From: Pseudolactococcus hodotermopsidis
GTDB taxonomy: Bacteria > Bacillota > Bacilli > Lactobacillales > Streptococcaceae
Length of the DNA: 64,000 bases
Direction: 5' to 3'
NCBI RefSeq assembly: GCF_011170085.1
Contig: NZ_BLLI01000001.1
Span: forward strand, 1 to 64,000
Shown: positions 8,885 through 17,212 of the stretch, piece after piece
Layout of the letters: each line of letters opens with the position of its first letter
Numbering within the stretch: the first letter of the stretch is position 1
The notes under the pieces: model-generated
Databases searched by the model: none
Told to the model about the DNA's origin: nothing
The model's input: only the letters and a program-made list of their open reading frames with translations
Position numbers and translations under genes: made by a program

Positions 8885-8899
8885 AGGGCATCTCTAAAA
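8885..8899. repeat. Solo end of the MITE-like family
   Basis: AGGGCATCTCTAAAA matches 15 bases of the 18-bp terminal repeat seen at 3775, 35080 and 44774, but no matching right end follows. It lies between the acetyltransferase and murC and runs into the murC terminator. Probably a remnant left by deletion or recombination. Confidence 0.6.
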
Positions 8900-8921
8900 T
8901 AAAAAAGCCAATGGCTTTTTT
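8897..8921. terminator. Bidirectional terminator at the murC end
   Basis: Symmetric hairpin TAAAAAAGCCAATGGCTTTTTTA with A and T runs on both sides, overlapping the murC stop codon. Confidence 0.7.
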
Positions 8922-10254
8922 ATTGCACATTATTTGTCAATTGTGACAAAAGTGTTTCAAAGGCTTGCTCATATTTTTGAATGTCACCTGCACCCATGAA
9001 AACATAGACGGCATTATCGTGGTCAAGAAGTGGTGATACATTATCAACCGTTATCACTTTAGCTGTTTTTTCAATTTTAGCTGCTAAATCTTCGACTTTA
9101 ACATCGCCATTATCAACTTCACGCGCTGACCCGTAAATCTGCGCTAGATAAACCGCATCTGCTTGATTCAAAGAAGTTGCAAAATCATCAATTAGCGCAA
9201 TCGTTCGTGTGAAAGTATGCGGTTGAAAGACCGCAACAATTTCCTTATCAAGGTATCTCTGCTTAGCCGCATCAATTGTTGCTTCAATTTCCGTTGGATG
9301 ATGTGCAAAATCATCAATAATGACTTGATCGCCTAAGAATTTTTCAGCAAAACGACGTTTGACACCTGCAAATGTCGCCATATATTTGGCAACATCAGCT
9401 GCCTTGAATCCACCTTGATGTGTGACGCCAACAACTGCCAAAGCATTGAGGATATTATGTTTCCCATAAGTTGGCACACTAAAATAGCCAATTTTCTCAT
9501 CATGGAAATAAGCTTCAAATTCTGAACCTTTTGGCGTGCGCATCACATTTTTCGCAATATAGTCATCATTTTCAGAAAAACCATAACGATAAATCGGGAC
9601 AGATGCTGTCAATTTTTGGAGATACTTGTCGCCGCCGTAGACGAAAATACCCTTTGTGATTTGAGAGGCATAAGTTTGGAAAGCATCAAAAACATCGGCA
9701 ATCCCAGTAAAATAATCTGGGTGGTCAAAATCAATATTGGTAATAATCGTGTACTCAGGATGATAAGGCAAAAAATGGCGCTCATACTCATCAGACTCAA
9801 AAACAAAGAATTTTGACTTAGCCAAACCACAACCCGTCCCGTCTCCAATCAGATAAGACGTATCTGTGATATGACTCATAACATGCGCCAAAAGCCCTGT
9901 CGTCGAGGTTTTGCCATGCGCACCCGCAACACCAATAGACGTGAACTGTCGCATCAATTCCCCAAGAAATTGATGATAGCGTAGGTAGTTATAGCCGTTT
10001 TTATCGGCATAAGCGACTTCAACATTATTATCATCGCGAAAAGCGTTCCCAGCAATGATGTCAACATCTGGTGTAATATTTTTAATATCAAACGGCAAAA
10101 GTTTAATGCCTGCCTGTTCAAGACCACGTTGCGTAAAATAATAATCAGTCGAATCAGACCCCTGTACCTTATGCCCCATTTGATGCAACATGAGCGCAAG
10201 TGCTGACATACCAGCACCTTTGATTCCTATGAAATGATATGTTTTTTCTGACAT
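8920..10254 (-). CDS. murC: UDP-N-acetylmuramate--L-alanine ligase
   Basis: 444 aa, the length typical of Gram-positive MurC. Adds L-Ala to UDP-MurNAc in the cytoplasm, the first peptide step of peptidoglycan synthesis. Seen are the N-terminal [14 protein letters not shown] (about 7-20), the ATP loop [13 protein letters not shown] (about 108-120), [17 protein letters not shown] (about 150-166), [10 protein letters not shown] and [14 protein letters not shown] (about 315-328). The start has only a weak ribosome site. It follows a conserved hypothetical gene and the snf2-like helicase gene, a gene order found in lactococci and streptococci. Confidence 0.97.
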   Translation of the reverse strand: MSEKTYHFIGIKGAGMSALALMLHQMGHKVQGSDSTDYYFTQRGLEQAGIKLLPFDIKNITPDVDIIAGNAFRDDNNVEVAYADKNGYNYLRYHQFLGELMRQFTSIGVAGAHGKTSTTGLLAHVMSHITDTSYLIGDGTGCGLAKSKFFVFESDEYERHFLPYHPEYTIITNIDFDHPDYFTGIADVFDAFQTYASQITKGIFVYGGDKYLQKLTASVPIYRYGFSENDDYIAKNVMRTPKGSEFEAYFHDEKIGYFSVPTYGKHNILNALAVVGVTHQGGFKAADVAKYMATFAGVKRRFAEKFLGDQVIIDDFAHHPTEIEATIDAAKQRYLDKEIVAVFQPHTFTRTIALIDDFATSLNQADAVYLAQIYGSAREVDNGDVKVEDLAAKIEKTAKVITVDNVSPLLDHDNAVYVFMGAGDIQKYEQAFETLLSQLTNNVQ

Positions 10255-10391
10255 CTAATCGTTTCTTTTCAAGCTATCTGACTAATGTTTGCCTTGAAAT
10301 ACAATAAAGAGATGAAAATTTTCATGAAATTTACATCTTTACATTTTCAAAACAAAATTCACTAATAAAGAAAGCATTCCTTCCTAAATTC

Positions 10392-11099
10392 TTATTGAGA
10401 TTCAACGGCATCAAAAGTACTGCGATTGCTTCGCTTGCTTGTGAAATAATCCTGTTGTGGTGTATCAAACGGCGATTTATTGACTTGTGGCTGTACTTGT
10501 TGCTGCGCCACTGCTTGAAGGTAGCTTGACGCTGATTTACCTAGTGAATGTTGCGTTTTCATCACTTTTTTATTGGCTAAGCTATTAATTCCTAACTCAT
10601 CCGTATCCGCCGTGTCAAGTGGATGTTTGTAGGGTTTAATTGGTTTTGGCGGAATCGCATTTTCACGCGCACGTTTTTTGGCGTCATCAATAGGCGACTG
10701 GCGCTTGGGCTTGTCCACCAATAAAGTCCGAGAATTTGCGCTTAATGGGCGTTTGCCAGCCGTTGTCGGCATTTGACGTAAGCGTTCAAAAACGTCAGAT
10801 GACGGTTCATATCTTGATTTCGTTTTCGGTTGCACCGTTGCTGTTGCTTGCTCTTGACGGCTTTGTGGCATCCTTGGTTCAATAGGCGACGTTTGATTTT
10901 GAATCGGTCCATAAGCCTGACTTGTTTGATTCGTCACCGTTTTCTCGTCAAAATTGTACTCAAAACGCTCAGTCGCCGCATCAGGATTCTTGATAATCAG
11001 CTGCTGATTCGTCATAATTACTCGATTATCTGCTACCAAAACAGCACCGTCTGGAATAATCGGAAAAGTTACATTATTTTTATGGTAAGTGTTTTCCAT
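10392..11099 (-). CDS. Conserved hypothetical protein between snf2-like and murC
   Basis: 235 aa, function unknown. The first 55 residues (FPIIPDGAVLVADNRVIMTN) could form a small beta-rich domain. The rest is low-complexity, rich in Pro, Gln, Lys and Ser, with no membrane helices or known catalytic motif, and is probably disordered. The position between an SNF2-family helicase and murC is shared, as I recall, with related genomes, so it is likely a real gene. The ATG is preceded by AGGTAGAG. Confidence 0.7.
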   Translation of the reverse strand: MENTYHKNNVTFPIIPDGAVLVADNRVIMTNQQLIIKNPDAATERFEYNFDEKTVTNQTSQAYGPIQNQTSPIEPRMPQSRQEQATATVQPKTKSRYEPSSDVFERLRQMPTTAGKRPLSANSRTLLVDKPKRQSPIDDAKKRARENAIPPKPIKPYKHPLDTADTDELGINSLANKKVMKTQHSLGKSASSYLQAVAQQQVQPQVNKSPFDTPQQDYFTSKRSNRSTFDAVESQ

Positions 11100-11193
11100 C
11101 TCTACCTTACTTTCACTTTATGCTTATCATCTATATTGTACCAAAATTTTCAGAAATAATCTCGGAAAGTCTAAATTTTCGGCAATTTTTGCC

Positions 11194-14100
11194 CTAGATC
11201 CCTAAAATCGTTTTCATTTCATCCTCAGAAATCGCCGTGTCATTAGCACCACCGTCTAGCACAGTGGTTACCATATCGCGTTTGGTATCCTGCAAGGACA
11301 TGATTTTTTCCTCGATTGTGCCACGCGTAATCAAGCGAATAACTTCGACTGTTTTGGTTTGCCCCATGCGGTGAGCTCGTGAAATTGCTTGCTCTTCAAC
11401 TGACGGATTCCACCACAAGTCAATCAAAATAACAACATCCGCAGAAGTTAGATTTAGCCCAGTTCCACCTGCTTTGAGTGAAATTAGAAAAGCATCACGC
11501 GATCCCGCATTGAAAGCCTTAACCATTTTCATTCGATCACGAGTTGGTGTTGAACCAGTCAATTGATAACTTGAAATACCTGCTTCTTCTAACTGTTTCT
11601 CAATAAATGGAAACATTTTGCGAAACTGTGAAAAAATCAAAGGTCTGTGACCAGAATCCTTGATTTGTTGCAAAAGTTCCGCCAAACTTTTGAGCTTACC
11701 TGATGTGCCTTTATAATCGCTCATAAAGAGAGCCGGTGTATCACAAATTTGCCGTAAACGTGTGATACCAGCTAAAATCTCAATTTTCGAGCGTGAAAAT
11801 TCATAATCATTCATACTTCTGACACGACTTTGAATGGCTTCTAACTGCGCCAAATAAATGATTTTTTGTGCTTCGTCAAGCTCGTTATATTGAATCATCT
11901 CAAGTTTATCAGGCAATTCAAGCAAAACTTCTTCCTTACGACGGCGCATGATAAAAGGCTGAATCATCCGCGCAATGGCATCATGTTTGAGCTTGCGAAA
12001 TGTCTTGCGATCGCCCAAAATACCTGGCATGATAATCTGAAAAATTGCCCAAATTTCATCAACGCGATTTTCAATTGGTGTCCCTGACAAAGCAAAAATA
12101 TGGTCAACCTTGAGCCGTGCCAAGGCTTTATTTGTCTTGGAATTGAAATTTTTAACGGTCTGCGCTTCATCCATAAAAAGATATTTCAAACCTAAATACT
12201 GGTAAGCATGTTCATCTTTCAAAAAACTGCCATAACTTGTGATGAAAATCTGCGCCTTTTTGTCTCGGCGCAACTTACCACGCTCATCGGCGCTACCATC
12301 AACAACGACAACCGACAAGTCTGGCGCAAATTTCTCAAACTCGCTCAACCAGTTATAAACCAAGCTCGACGGCGACACAATCAACGCTTTTTCGCCCACT
12401 TTGAGATTTCCCGCCAGATAAGTAATTGACTGCAAAGTCTTGCCAAGCCCCATATCATCAGCCAAAACGCCGCCCATGTAGTAAGAACTCAGCATGTTCA
12501 TCCAACGCACTCCGTCCTCTTGATAAGGGCGCAACTCAGCACTAATATTTTGCGGTTTTTCATAAGGAAAATCATGCGGATGTGTTAAATCTGTGTATAA
12601 TTTATCAAATTTATCAGAGAAAGAAACGGTATCCGTCTCATCAAAAATCTTGGATAATTGAAAAGTTTTGAAAGCTGGTACCGTAATTTTACCATCAGCA
12701 ACTTGAACCGTGTCTGCCATCTCATCCAAAACACGTTTAACAGGGTCAAATTGCTCATCTAGCATGATTAAACGACCATCACCTGTCACATAATATGCCG
12801 CATGTGATTGCAGGCGATTAACAAGTTTTGAAAATTCTTTTTCAGGAACATGCGGCAAATCAAAACTGATGTCCAAAAGACCACCATTTTGGTCAACATC
12901 AATATCAAAGTTTTCCGTAACTTGTAGACTTTGAACAACTTCAGACAAAGTCACATCGCCCAATTTAGCAAATTCAGGAATGACTTTTGTGAAAAACTCA
13001 TAAATCGCTTCGCCTTGTGGTCGGTCAATTTTGCTCTCAAAACCATTGGAAAAGCCAACACGTTTGAGCAAATCAAAAATTTGTTTTTCCAAACGCAAAT
13101 CACGGGAAAAACCAACTGTTTCCAAGTCTTGGAAAGTCGTAATCTGAAAATCGCCATAGTCAAAAGCAATCTTCAACGTCAAAAAACGTGCCATATCAAA
13201 TTTAAATGTTGGCTTAAATCGTCTAATTTTAAAGGATTCAGGTGCATCAACATAGCCAATTTTTTCAAAAATTTGCAAAGCCTGCGCCAATTTATCCTTA
13301 TCATCATAGTCAAAATGAACAACTTTTAAATCGTCAGAAACCGTTGGCAAATGTGAAATTTGCTTGGCAATATCAAGTTGCTCAGAATCTAGCGTGTAAA
13401 AAACATGATCGGCATAAATAATTTCGCCCTCAAAAAACGATAAATGCTTATCTCTCTTGACAGATAGCTCAATCACATCATCTAAAGGCTTGATGTAAAA
13501 GCGATACAGGTCACTTTCATCAGTTAAAGGTAAAACGCTAAAATATTTAATCGTTTTTTCAGAAAGTTTCATCGAAAACCGCAAAGGCATTATCAACGCC
13601 AAAAGTTCAGGTATCAAACCTGACTGCGGTATCAAGTATCTACCCGTTTTACGGAAAAGATTGGTCAATACTATCTCTTCACTATTTGGTGTAATTTTTA
13701 ATAAAAACTTCAGAAACGCTTGACTTGGTGCATCAAAACGAGACATCACAAGAGATACATAACGAGATGAACCAATCAGATAAGTCTCAGATTTTCGCAC
13801 AAGCTCAATAAATTGCGGAATATCTTTGATAATATAAGGTCGCAGCGTATTTGATAAACGAATTTTCAAAGTGAAAACAAGGAAATCGCCTTGACGATAG
13901 AATTGTGTCATTGACTCGCCGTCTATAACGTCCACTTCCAAACTCAGATTTTCTGTTGTATTCGCCCATTTTTCGTCGTTAATTTTAGCTAGAAATGCCG
14001 CCGATTCTTGTAGCTCATTGGACTTTTCGACCTCAGCTTCATAGGCTTTTTTTTCTTCCTCGACAGTATCACTATCAGCCTTTTTCAGATATTCCTCGAT

Positions 14101-14307
14101 TGCCGCAATATGCTTACAATATCGTTTGTTATGTTGAAAAACATCACAAAAACACAGGTCATTTTGACCATCAAGATCATAAACAACTTGCTCGCCGTCA
14201 ACATCCGCCATCAGCTTCATCTCGCTAAATGACACATTTGTCATTAGTCCTTTTTCAAAAATTTCTGCACCTTCAGCACGAATCCGCGCTGGCATCATAC
14301 GACTCAT
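11194..14307 (-). CDS. SNF2-family DEAD/H helicase with SWIM zinc finger
   Basis: 1037 aa. An N-terminal SWIM-type zinc site (CFCDVFQHNKRYCKHI, about residues 52-67) is followed by a long middle region and the two RecA-like lobes of an Swi2/Snf2 ATPase. Motif I is DDMGLGKTLQ (about 615-624), motif II DEAQ (about 713-716), motif III ALSGTPIENR, and the C-terminal lobe contains ISLKAGGTGLNLTSAD and ISRAHRMGQ. Such proteins are DNA-dependent translocases; the cellular role in Firmicutes is unclear. Transcribed toward murC. Confidence 0.93.
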   Translation of the reverse strand: MSRMMPARIRAEGAEIFEKGLMTNVSFSEMKLMADVDGEQVVYDLDGQNDLCFCDVFQHNKRYCKHIAAIEEYLKKADSDTVEEEKKAYEAEVEKSNELQESAAFLAKINDEKWANTTENLSLEVDVIDGESMTQFYRQGDFLVFTLKIRLSNTLRPYIIKDIPQFIELVRKSETYLIGSSRYVSLVMSRFDAPSQAFLKFLLKITPNSEEIVLTNLFRKTGRYLIPQSGLIPELLALIMPLRFSMKLSEKTIKYFSVLPLTDESDLYRFYIKPLDDVIELSVKRDKHLSFFEGEIIYADHVFYTLDSEQLDIAKQISHLPTVSDDLKVVHFDYDDKDKLAQALQIFEKIGYVDAPESFKIRRFKPTFKFDMARFLTLKIAFDYGDFQITTFQDLETVGFSRDLRLEKQIFDLLKRVGFSNGFESKIDRPQGEAIYEFFTKVIPEFAKLGDVTLSEVVQSLQVTENFDIDVDQNGGLLDISFDLPHVPEKEFSKLVNRLQSHAAYYVTGDGRLIMLDEQFDPVKRVLDEMADTVQVADGKITVPAFKTFQLSKIFDETDTVSFSDKFDKLYTDLTHPHDFPYEKPQNISAELRPYQEDGVRWMNMLSSYYMGGVLADDMGLGKTLQSITYLAGNLKVGEKALIVSPSSLVYNWLSEFEKFAPDLSVVVVDGSADERGKLRRDKKAQIFITSYGSFLKDEHAYQYLGLKYLFMDEAQTVKNFNSKTNKALARLKVDHIFALSGTPIENRVDEIWAIFQIIMPGILGDRKTFRKLKHDAIARMIQPFIMRRRKEEVLLELPDKLEMIQYNELDEAQKIIYLAQLEAIQSRVRSMNDYEFSRSKIEILAGITRLRQICDTPALFMSDYKGTSGKLKSLAELLQQIKDSGHRPLIFSQFRKMFPFIEKQLEEAGISSYQLTGSTPTRDRMKMVKAFNAGSRDAFLISLKAGGTGLNLTSADVVILIDLWWNPSVEEQAISRAHRMGQTKTVEVIRLITRGTIEEKIMSLQDTKRDMVTTVLDGGANDTAISEDEMKTILGI

Positions 14308-14367
14308 TTTTTTATTTATCCTGTCTTGAATTTTGCACTATTATATCATATTTCCAGTAAAATGTCA

Positions 14368-14414
14368 GCAATTTCAGACGATTTTCATCAAATTTACAAA
14401 TAATTTTATCAACA
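14368..14414. repeat. 47-bp direct repeat, left copy (island boundary)
   Basis: Identical over 47 bp to 19555-19601, where the same bases form the 3' end of the serine hydrolase gene. On the minus strand it encodes LIKLFVNLMKIV and a stop. Here it is fused in frame to a remnant of the LXG toxin (14415-14543). The two copies bound the toxin island, as if the gene end had been duplicated when the island inserted or recombined. Confidence 0.85.
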
Positions 14415-14543
14415 TCTTTGGAGTAAAAAACTTTCTTGATGTCTGCGTTTTATCTCTAACTGCATAAAACAACCCAGCAATCAGCACCAAATCAAGCAAG
14501 CCAATCTTAGAACTATACCAATAAATAGAGTATGCATAGCCTC
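14415..14543 (-). pseudogene. Remnant of a further LXG toxin cassette
   Basis: Minus-strand codons read GYAYSIYWYSSKIGLLDLVL and then IAGLFYAVRDKTQTS, clearly matching the SIYWYSSKSGLLDLALIAGL segment of the three toxin cassettes upstream. There is no start, no variable toxin tip and no immunity gene; the frame runs directly into the direct repeat and its stop. This is the last, decayed member of the tandem cassette series. Confidence 0.8.
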
Positions 14544-14554
14544 AAGTTTTATAT

Positions 14555-15376
14555 TTAGAACAAAACATTTTGAATATAACTTATCTTAATTTTAAATTGA
14601 ATATCAATTCCATTAAACTTTTTCCCCACAAAAATATCCGTCCGTTTACTACCTGTTCTATGTTTCATATTTTTAAAAGCATAATCAACTTCATCAATAA
14701 TTTTTTGATTAGACCAATTTTTTGGAAAAAATGAACTCTTACCATTTTTAAGCGTCTCATTAATTGTCACATTAGCTTTATAAACGCCAAATTCATCAGG
14801 TACAGTCACATTACTCAACTCAACATCTAAACCATCATGGATGTTATTTTCAGTATGATAACCTACTGCCTTACCTTTTTTATTAACCTCTCCGCCCAAA
14901 ACATGCTGAGGCGTATTCGTCTTGAAATTTTCGGTATTTTTCAAATCTGAATAATCTGGATTAGTAACTTTAATTTTCACATCATCCATAACATTCGCAA
15001 CATTAACACCAGTACCAGCCTTAGTCTGCGACTTACTAGCCGCATAAGAAAGTCCAGCAATCAGCGCCAAATCAAGCAAACCACTCTTTGAACTATACCA
15101 ATAAATAGAATCCGCAAAGCCTCCAGCTTGACCCCACTTTTCCCAACCGCTAGGCAGCTGACCGTCCGTGAGATAATTCTTACCGTCCCCTTTTCGCCTT
15201 GCCGCAAGGTCTAGCTCATAAGTCTTCTCCCAACCAACAATTTCATACATACCAACAAAGTTTTTGCCATATTTTTCAACGTAATCTTGTAGTTCCTCGT
15301 CAAAAATACGCACCCCGTCCTTGTCAATAAACCACATGATTTTAACTTCTTTGGTTTTCGGGTCTTCATAAGGCAT
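14555..15376 (-). CDS. Orphan LXG toxin cassette with EndoU nuclease tip
   Basis: 273 aa from MPYEDPKTK. Residues 1-120 repeat the pre-toxin region of the full LXG protein at 17213-18787 almost exactly. The tip differs: HVLGGEVNKKGKAVGYHTEN, then VYKANVTINE and FFPKNWSNQKIIDEV, which fit the bacterial EndoU ribonuclease domain of polymorphic toxins, with the two His residues of the active site present. No LXG secretion domain, no clear ribosome site and no immunity gene follow, so it is probably a silent donor cassette for recombination rather than an expressed toxin. The homology with the full gene begins about 50 nt upstream of the first ATG. Confidence 0.75.
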   Translation of the reverse strand: MPYEDPKTKEVKIMWFIDKDGVRIFDEELQDYVEKYGKNFVGMYEIVGWEKTYELDLAARRKGDGKNYLTDGQLPSGWEKWGQAGGFADSIYWYSSKSGLLDLALIAGLSYAASKSQTKAGTGVNVANVMDDVKIKVTNPDYSDLKNTENFKTNTPQHVLGGEVNKKGKAVGYHTENNIHDGLDVELSNVTVPDEFGVYKANVTINETLKNGKSSFFPKNWSNQKIIDEVDYAFKNMKHRTGSKRTDIFVGKKFNGIDIQFKIKISYIQNVLF

Positions 15377-15480
15377 GGCATAAATGTTATATTTCTCTAA
15401 CTCTTTTATTTTCGATTTGTGATAAATTTCTTCCTTACTTTCCGAAAGATTGGAACTTGAATTTATTTATAGAATTAGTT

Positions 15481-15867
15481 TTACAAACCTAAAGCTGTTT
15501 TCACTTCTGATAAAAGGTGTTCATATTCAGCTTTATCGCTAGGTGTTTCGGCAATTCTTTCATTAACGACTTCAACCAAGTAATCATAAAATTCATCAAA
15601 ATTGAGATATAAATTTTCTTCTACTGGCGCTGCTGGTGGATCAGCATTCAATAAAACTTGATTATCTTTAATTTCGGATAATTCCTGTTGAAATTCATAC
15701 GGGTCTTCTTCCAAATCTGCTTTGAAAAAAATTGCCATATAACCACCTCCACCGTCACCATAGCCAGATTTTTTAGAAAATTCTTTTAGACTATTTTTGT
15801 TTATATTACTTGCATAAGTTCTTAATAAAATATGTCTTTCTTCTTGATTAGTAACTATCAATGCCAT
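15481..15867 (-). CDS. Immunity protein for LXG toxin cassette 2
   Basis: 128 aa, cytoplasmic, acidic. A glycine-rich YGDGGGGYMAIFF segment (about 36-48) is followed by a C-terminal half nearly identical to the immunity protein at 16816-17211 (NLYLNFDEFY to KTALGL). The N-terminal third differs between the two. It resembles, from memory, CdiI-type immunity proteins of contact-dependent ribonuclease toxins. It directly follows the toxin cassette at 15878-16705 (10 nt gap), the usual toxin-immunity order, with a GGAG ribosome site. Confidence 0.75.
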   Translation of the reverse strand: MALIVTNQEERHILLRTYASNINKNSLKEFSKKSGYGDGGGGYMAIFFKADLEEDPYEFQQELSEIKDNQVLLNADPPAAPVEENLYLNFDEFYDYLVEVVNERIAETPSDKAEYEHLLSEVKTALGL

Positions 15868-15877
15868 TTCATTCTCC

Positions 15878-16705
15878 TTAATTTAACATTGGAAAAAAAT
15901 TAGTTATTTTTCCATCTTCAATAAATCCTTTAAATTTCAAACCATTATTTGCTGTTCCAATAATTTCACGTCCATTTATAACTCCATTCTTCATCGCCTC
16001 TTGTCCCCACTCATATATCTGCTTATCACTGATAACATTAGGGTCATATATTGTTTTAGGATCTTTAATGCCCCTATACTCATCTGGAAGTGCTTTTCCA
16101 TCAATTCCTTTTTTAGGGACTTCATACTTAACTTCTTTTATTCCTTGATATATTGGATTCGTTTTTTCTGAAACAACTTGCCCACCAATTTCATCTAAAC
16201 TCTCAAAAAAAGCATCTGAATTGTGACCACCACTAATACCTTTTTTTCCAACTCCCTCCACATTCTTCAAATGATTAGCCGCATTCGAGCCTATCGGAAT
16301 ACCATTCACATCATCCATAACATTCGCAACATTAACACCAGTACTAGCCTTAGTCTGCGACTTACTAGCCGCATAAGAAAGTCCAGCAATCAGCGCCAAA
16401 TCAAGCAAACCACTCTTTGAACTATACCAATAAATAGAGTCCACAAAGCCTCCAGCTTGACCCCACTTTTCCCAGCCACTAGGCAGCTGACCGTCCGTAA
16501 GATAATTCTTGCCGTCCCCTTTTCGCCTTGCCGCAAGGTCTAGCTCATAAATCTTCTCCCAACCAACAATTTCATACATGCCAACAAAGTTTTTACCATA
16601 TTTTTCGACGTAATCTTGTAGTTCCTCATCAAAAATACGCACACCGTCCTTGTCAATAAACCACATGATTTTAACTTCTTTGGTCGTTGGGTCTTCGTAG
16701 GGCAT
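15878..16705 (-). CDS. Orphan LXG toxin cassette 2 (tip like the full toxin)
   Basis: 275 aa from MPYEDPTTK. The first 120 residues repeat the pre-toxin region of the full LXG protein. The tip (NHLKNVEGVGKKGISGGHNSD onward to GFIEDGKITNFFPMLN) is homologous to but diverged from the tip of the full toxin, so this is an allelic variant of the same toxin class. The specific nuclease family was not recognised with certainty; the tip and its immunity partner resemble CDI-type ribonuclease modules. It lacks the LXG domain needed for secretion, so is likely a silent cassette kept with its own immunity gene. Confidence 0.75.
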   Translation of the reverse strand: MPYEDPTTKEVKIMWFIDKDGVRIFDEELQDYVEKYGKNFVGMYEIVGWEKIYELDLAARRKGDGKNYLTDGQLPSGWEKWGQAGGFVDSIYWYSSKSGLLDLALIAGLSYAASKSQTKASTGVNVANVMDDVNGIPIGSNAANHLKNVEGVGKKGISGGHNSDAFFESLDEIGGQVVSEKTNPIYQGIKEVKYEVPKKGIDGKALPDEYRGIKDPKTIYDPNVISDKQIYEWGQEAMKNGVINGREIIGTANNGLKFKGFIEDGKITNFFPMLN

Positions 16706-16815
16706 GGCATAAATGTTATATTTCTCTAACTCTTTTATTTTCGATTTGTGATAAATTTCCTCCTTATTTTCCGAAAGATTTGAACTAAATTTATTTGTTA
16801 TTTATAGAATTAGTT

Positions 16816-17211
16816 TTACAAACCTAAAGCTGTTTTCACTTCTGATAAAAGGTGTTCATATTCTGCTTTATCGCTAGGTGTCTCGGCAATTCTTTCATTA
16901 ACGACTTCTACCAAATAAGCATAAAATTCATCAAAATTGAGATACAGATTTTCTTCCACTGGTGCTGCTGGTGGGGCAGCGTTCAATAAAACTTGATTAT
17001 CAGGAAATTGATTAATATCAATTCCTAGCTCTACCGCCATATACGGGTCATCTTCAAATTCTTCCTTGAAACTAATTGCCATATAACCACCTCCACCATC
17101 ACCTGCTCCAGATTTTTTAGCAAATGCTTTCAGACTCCTTTTATTTATATTCCACTTATATCCTATCAATAAAGATTTTTTTTCTATTTCGTCTGTAACT
17201 GTTATTGCCAT
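16816..17211 (-). CDS. Immunity protein for the full LXG toxin
   Basis: 131 aa, acidic, no signal peptide. It contains SGAGDGGGGYMAISFKEEFE (about residues 35-54), DDPYMAVELG, and a C-terminal half that is nearly identical to the immunity protein of cassette 2. It starts 1 nt past the end of the toxin gene with a GAGGAGAAA ribosome site, so the two are translationally coupled. CdiI-like by appearance; the family is not proven. It protects the producer from its own C-terminal toxin domain by inference from position. Confidence 0.78.
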   Translation of the reverse strand: MAITVTDEIEKKSLLIGYKWNINKRSLKAFAKKSGAGDGGGGYMAISFKEEFEDDPYMAVELGIDINQFPDNQVLLNAAPPAAPVEENLYLNFDEFYAYLVEVVNERIAETPSDKAEYEHLLSEVKTALGL

Positions 17212-17212
17212 A

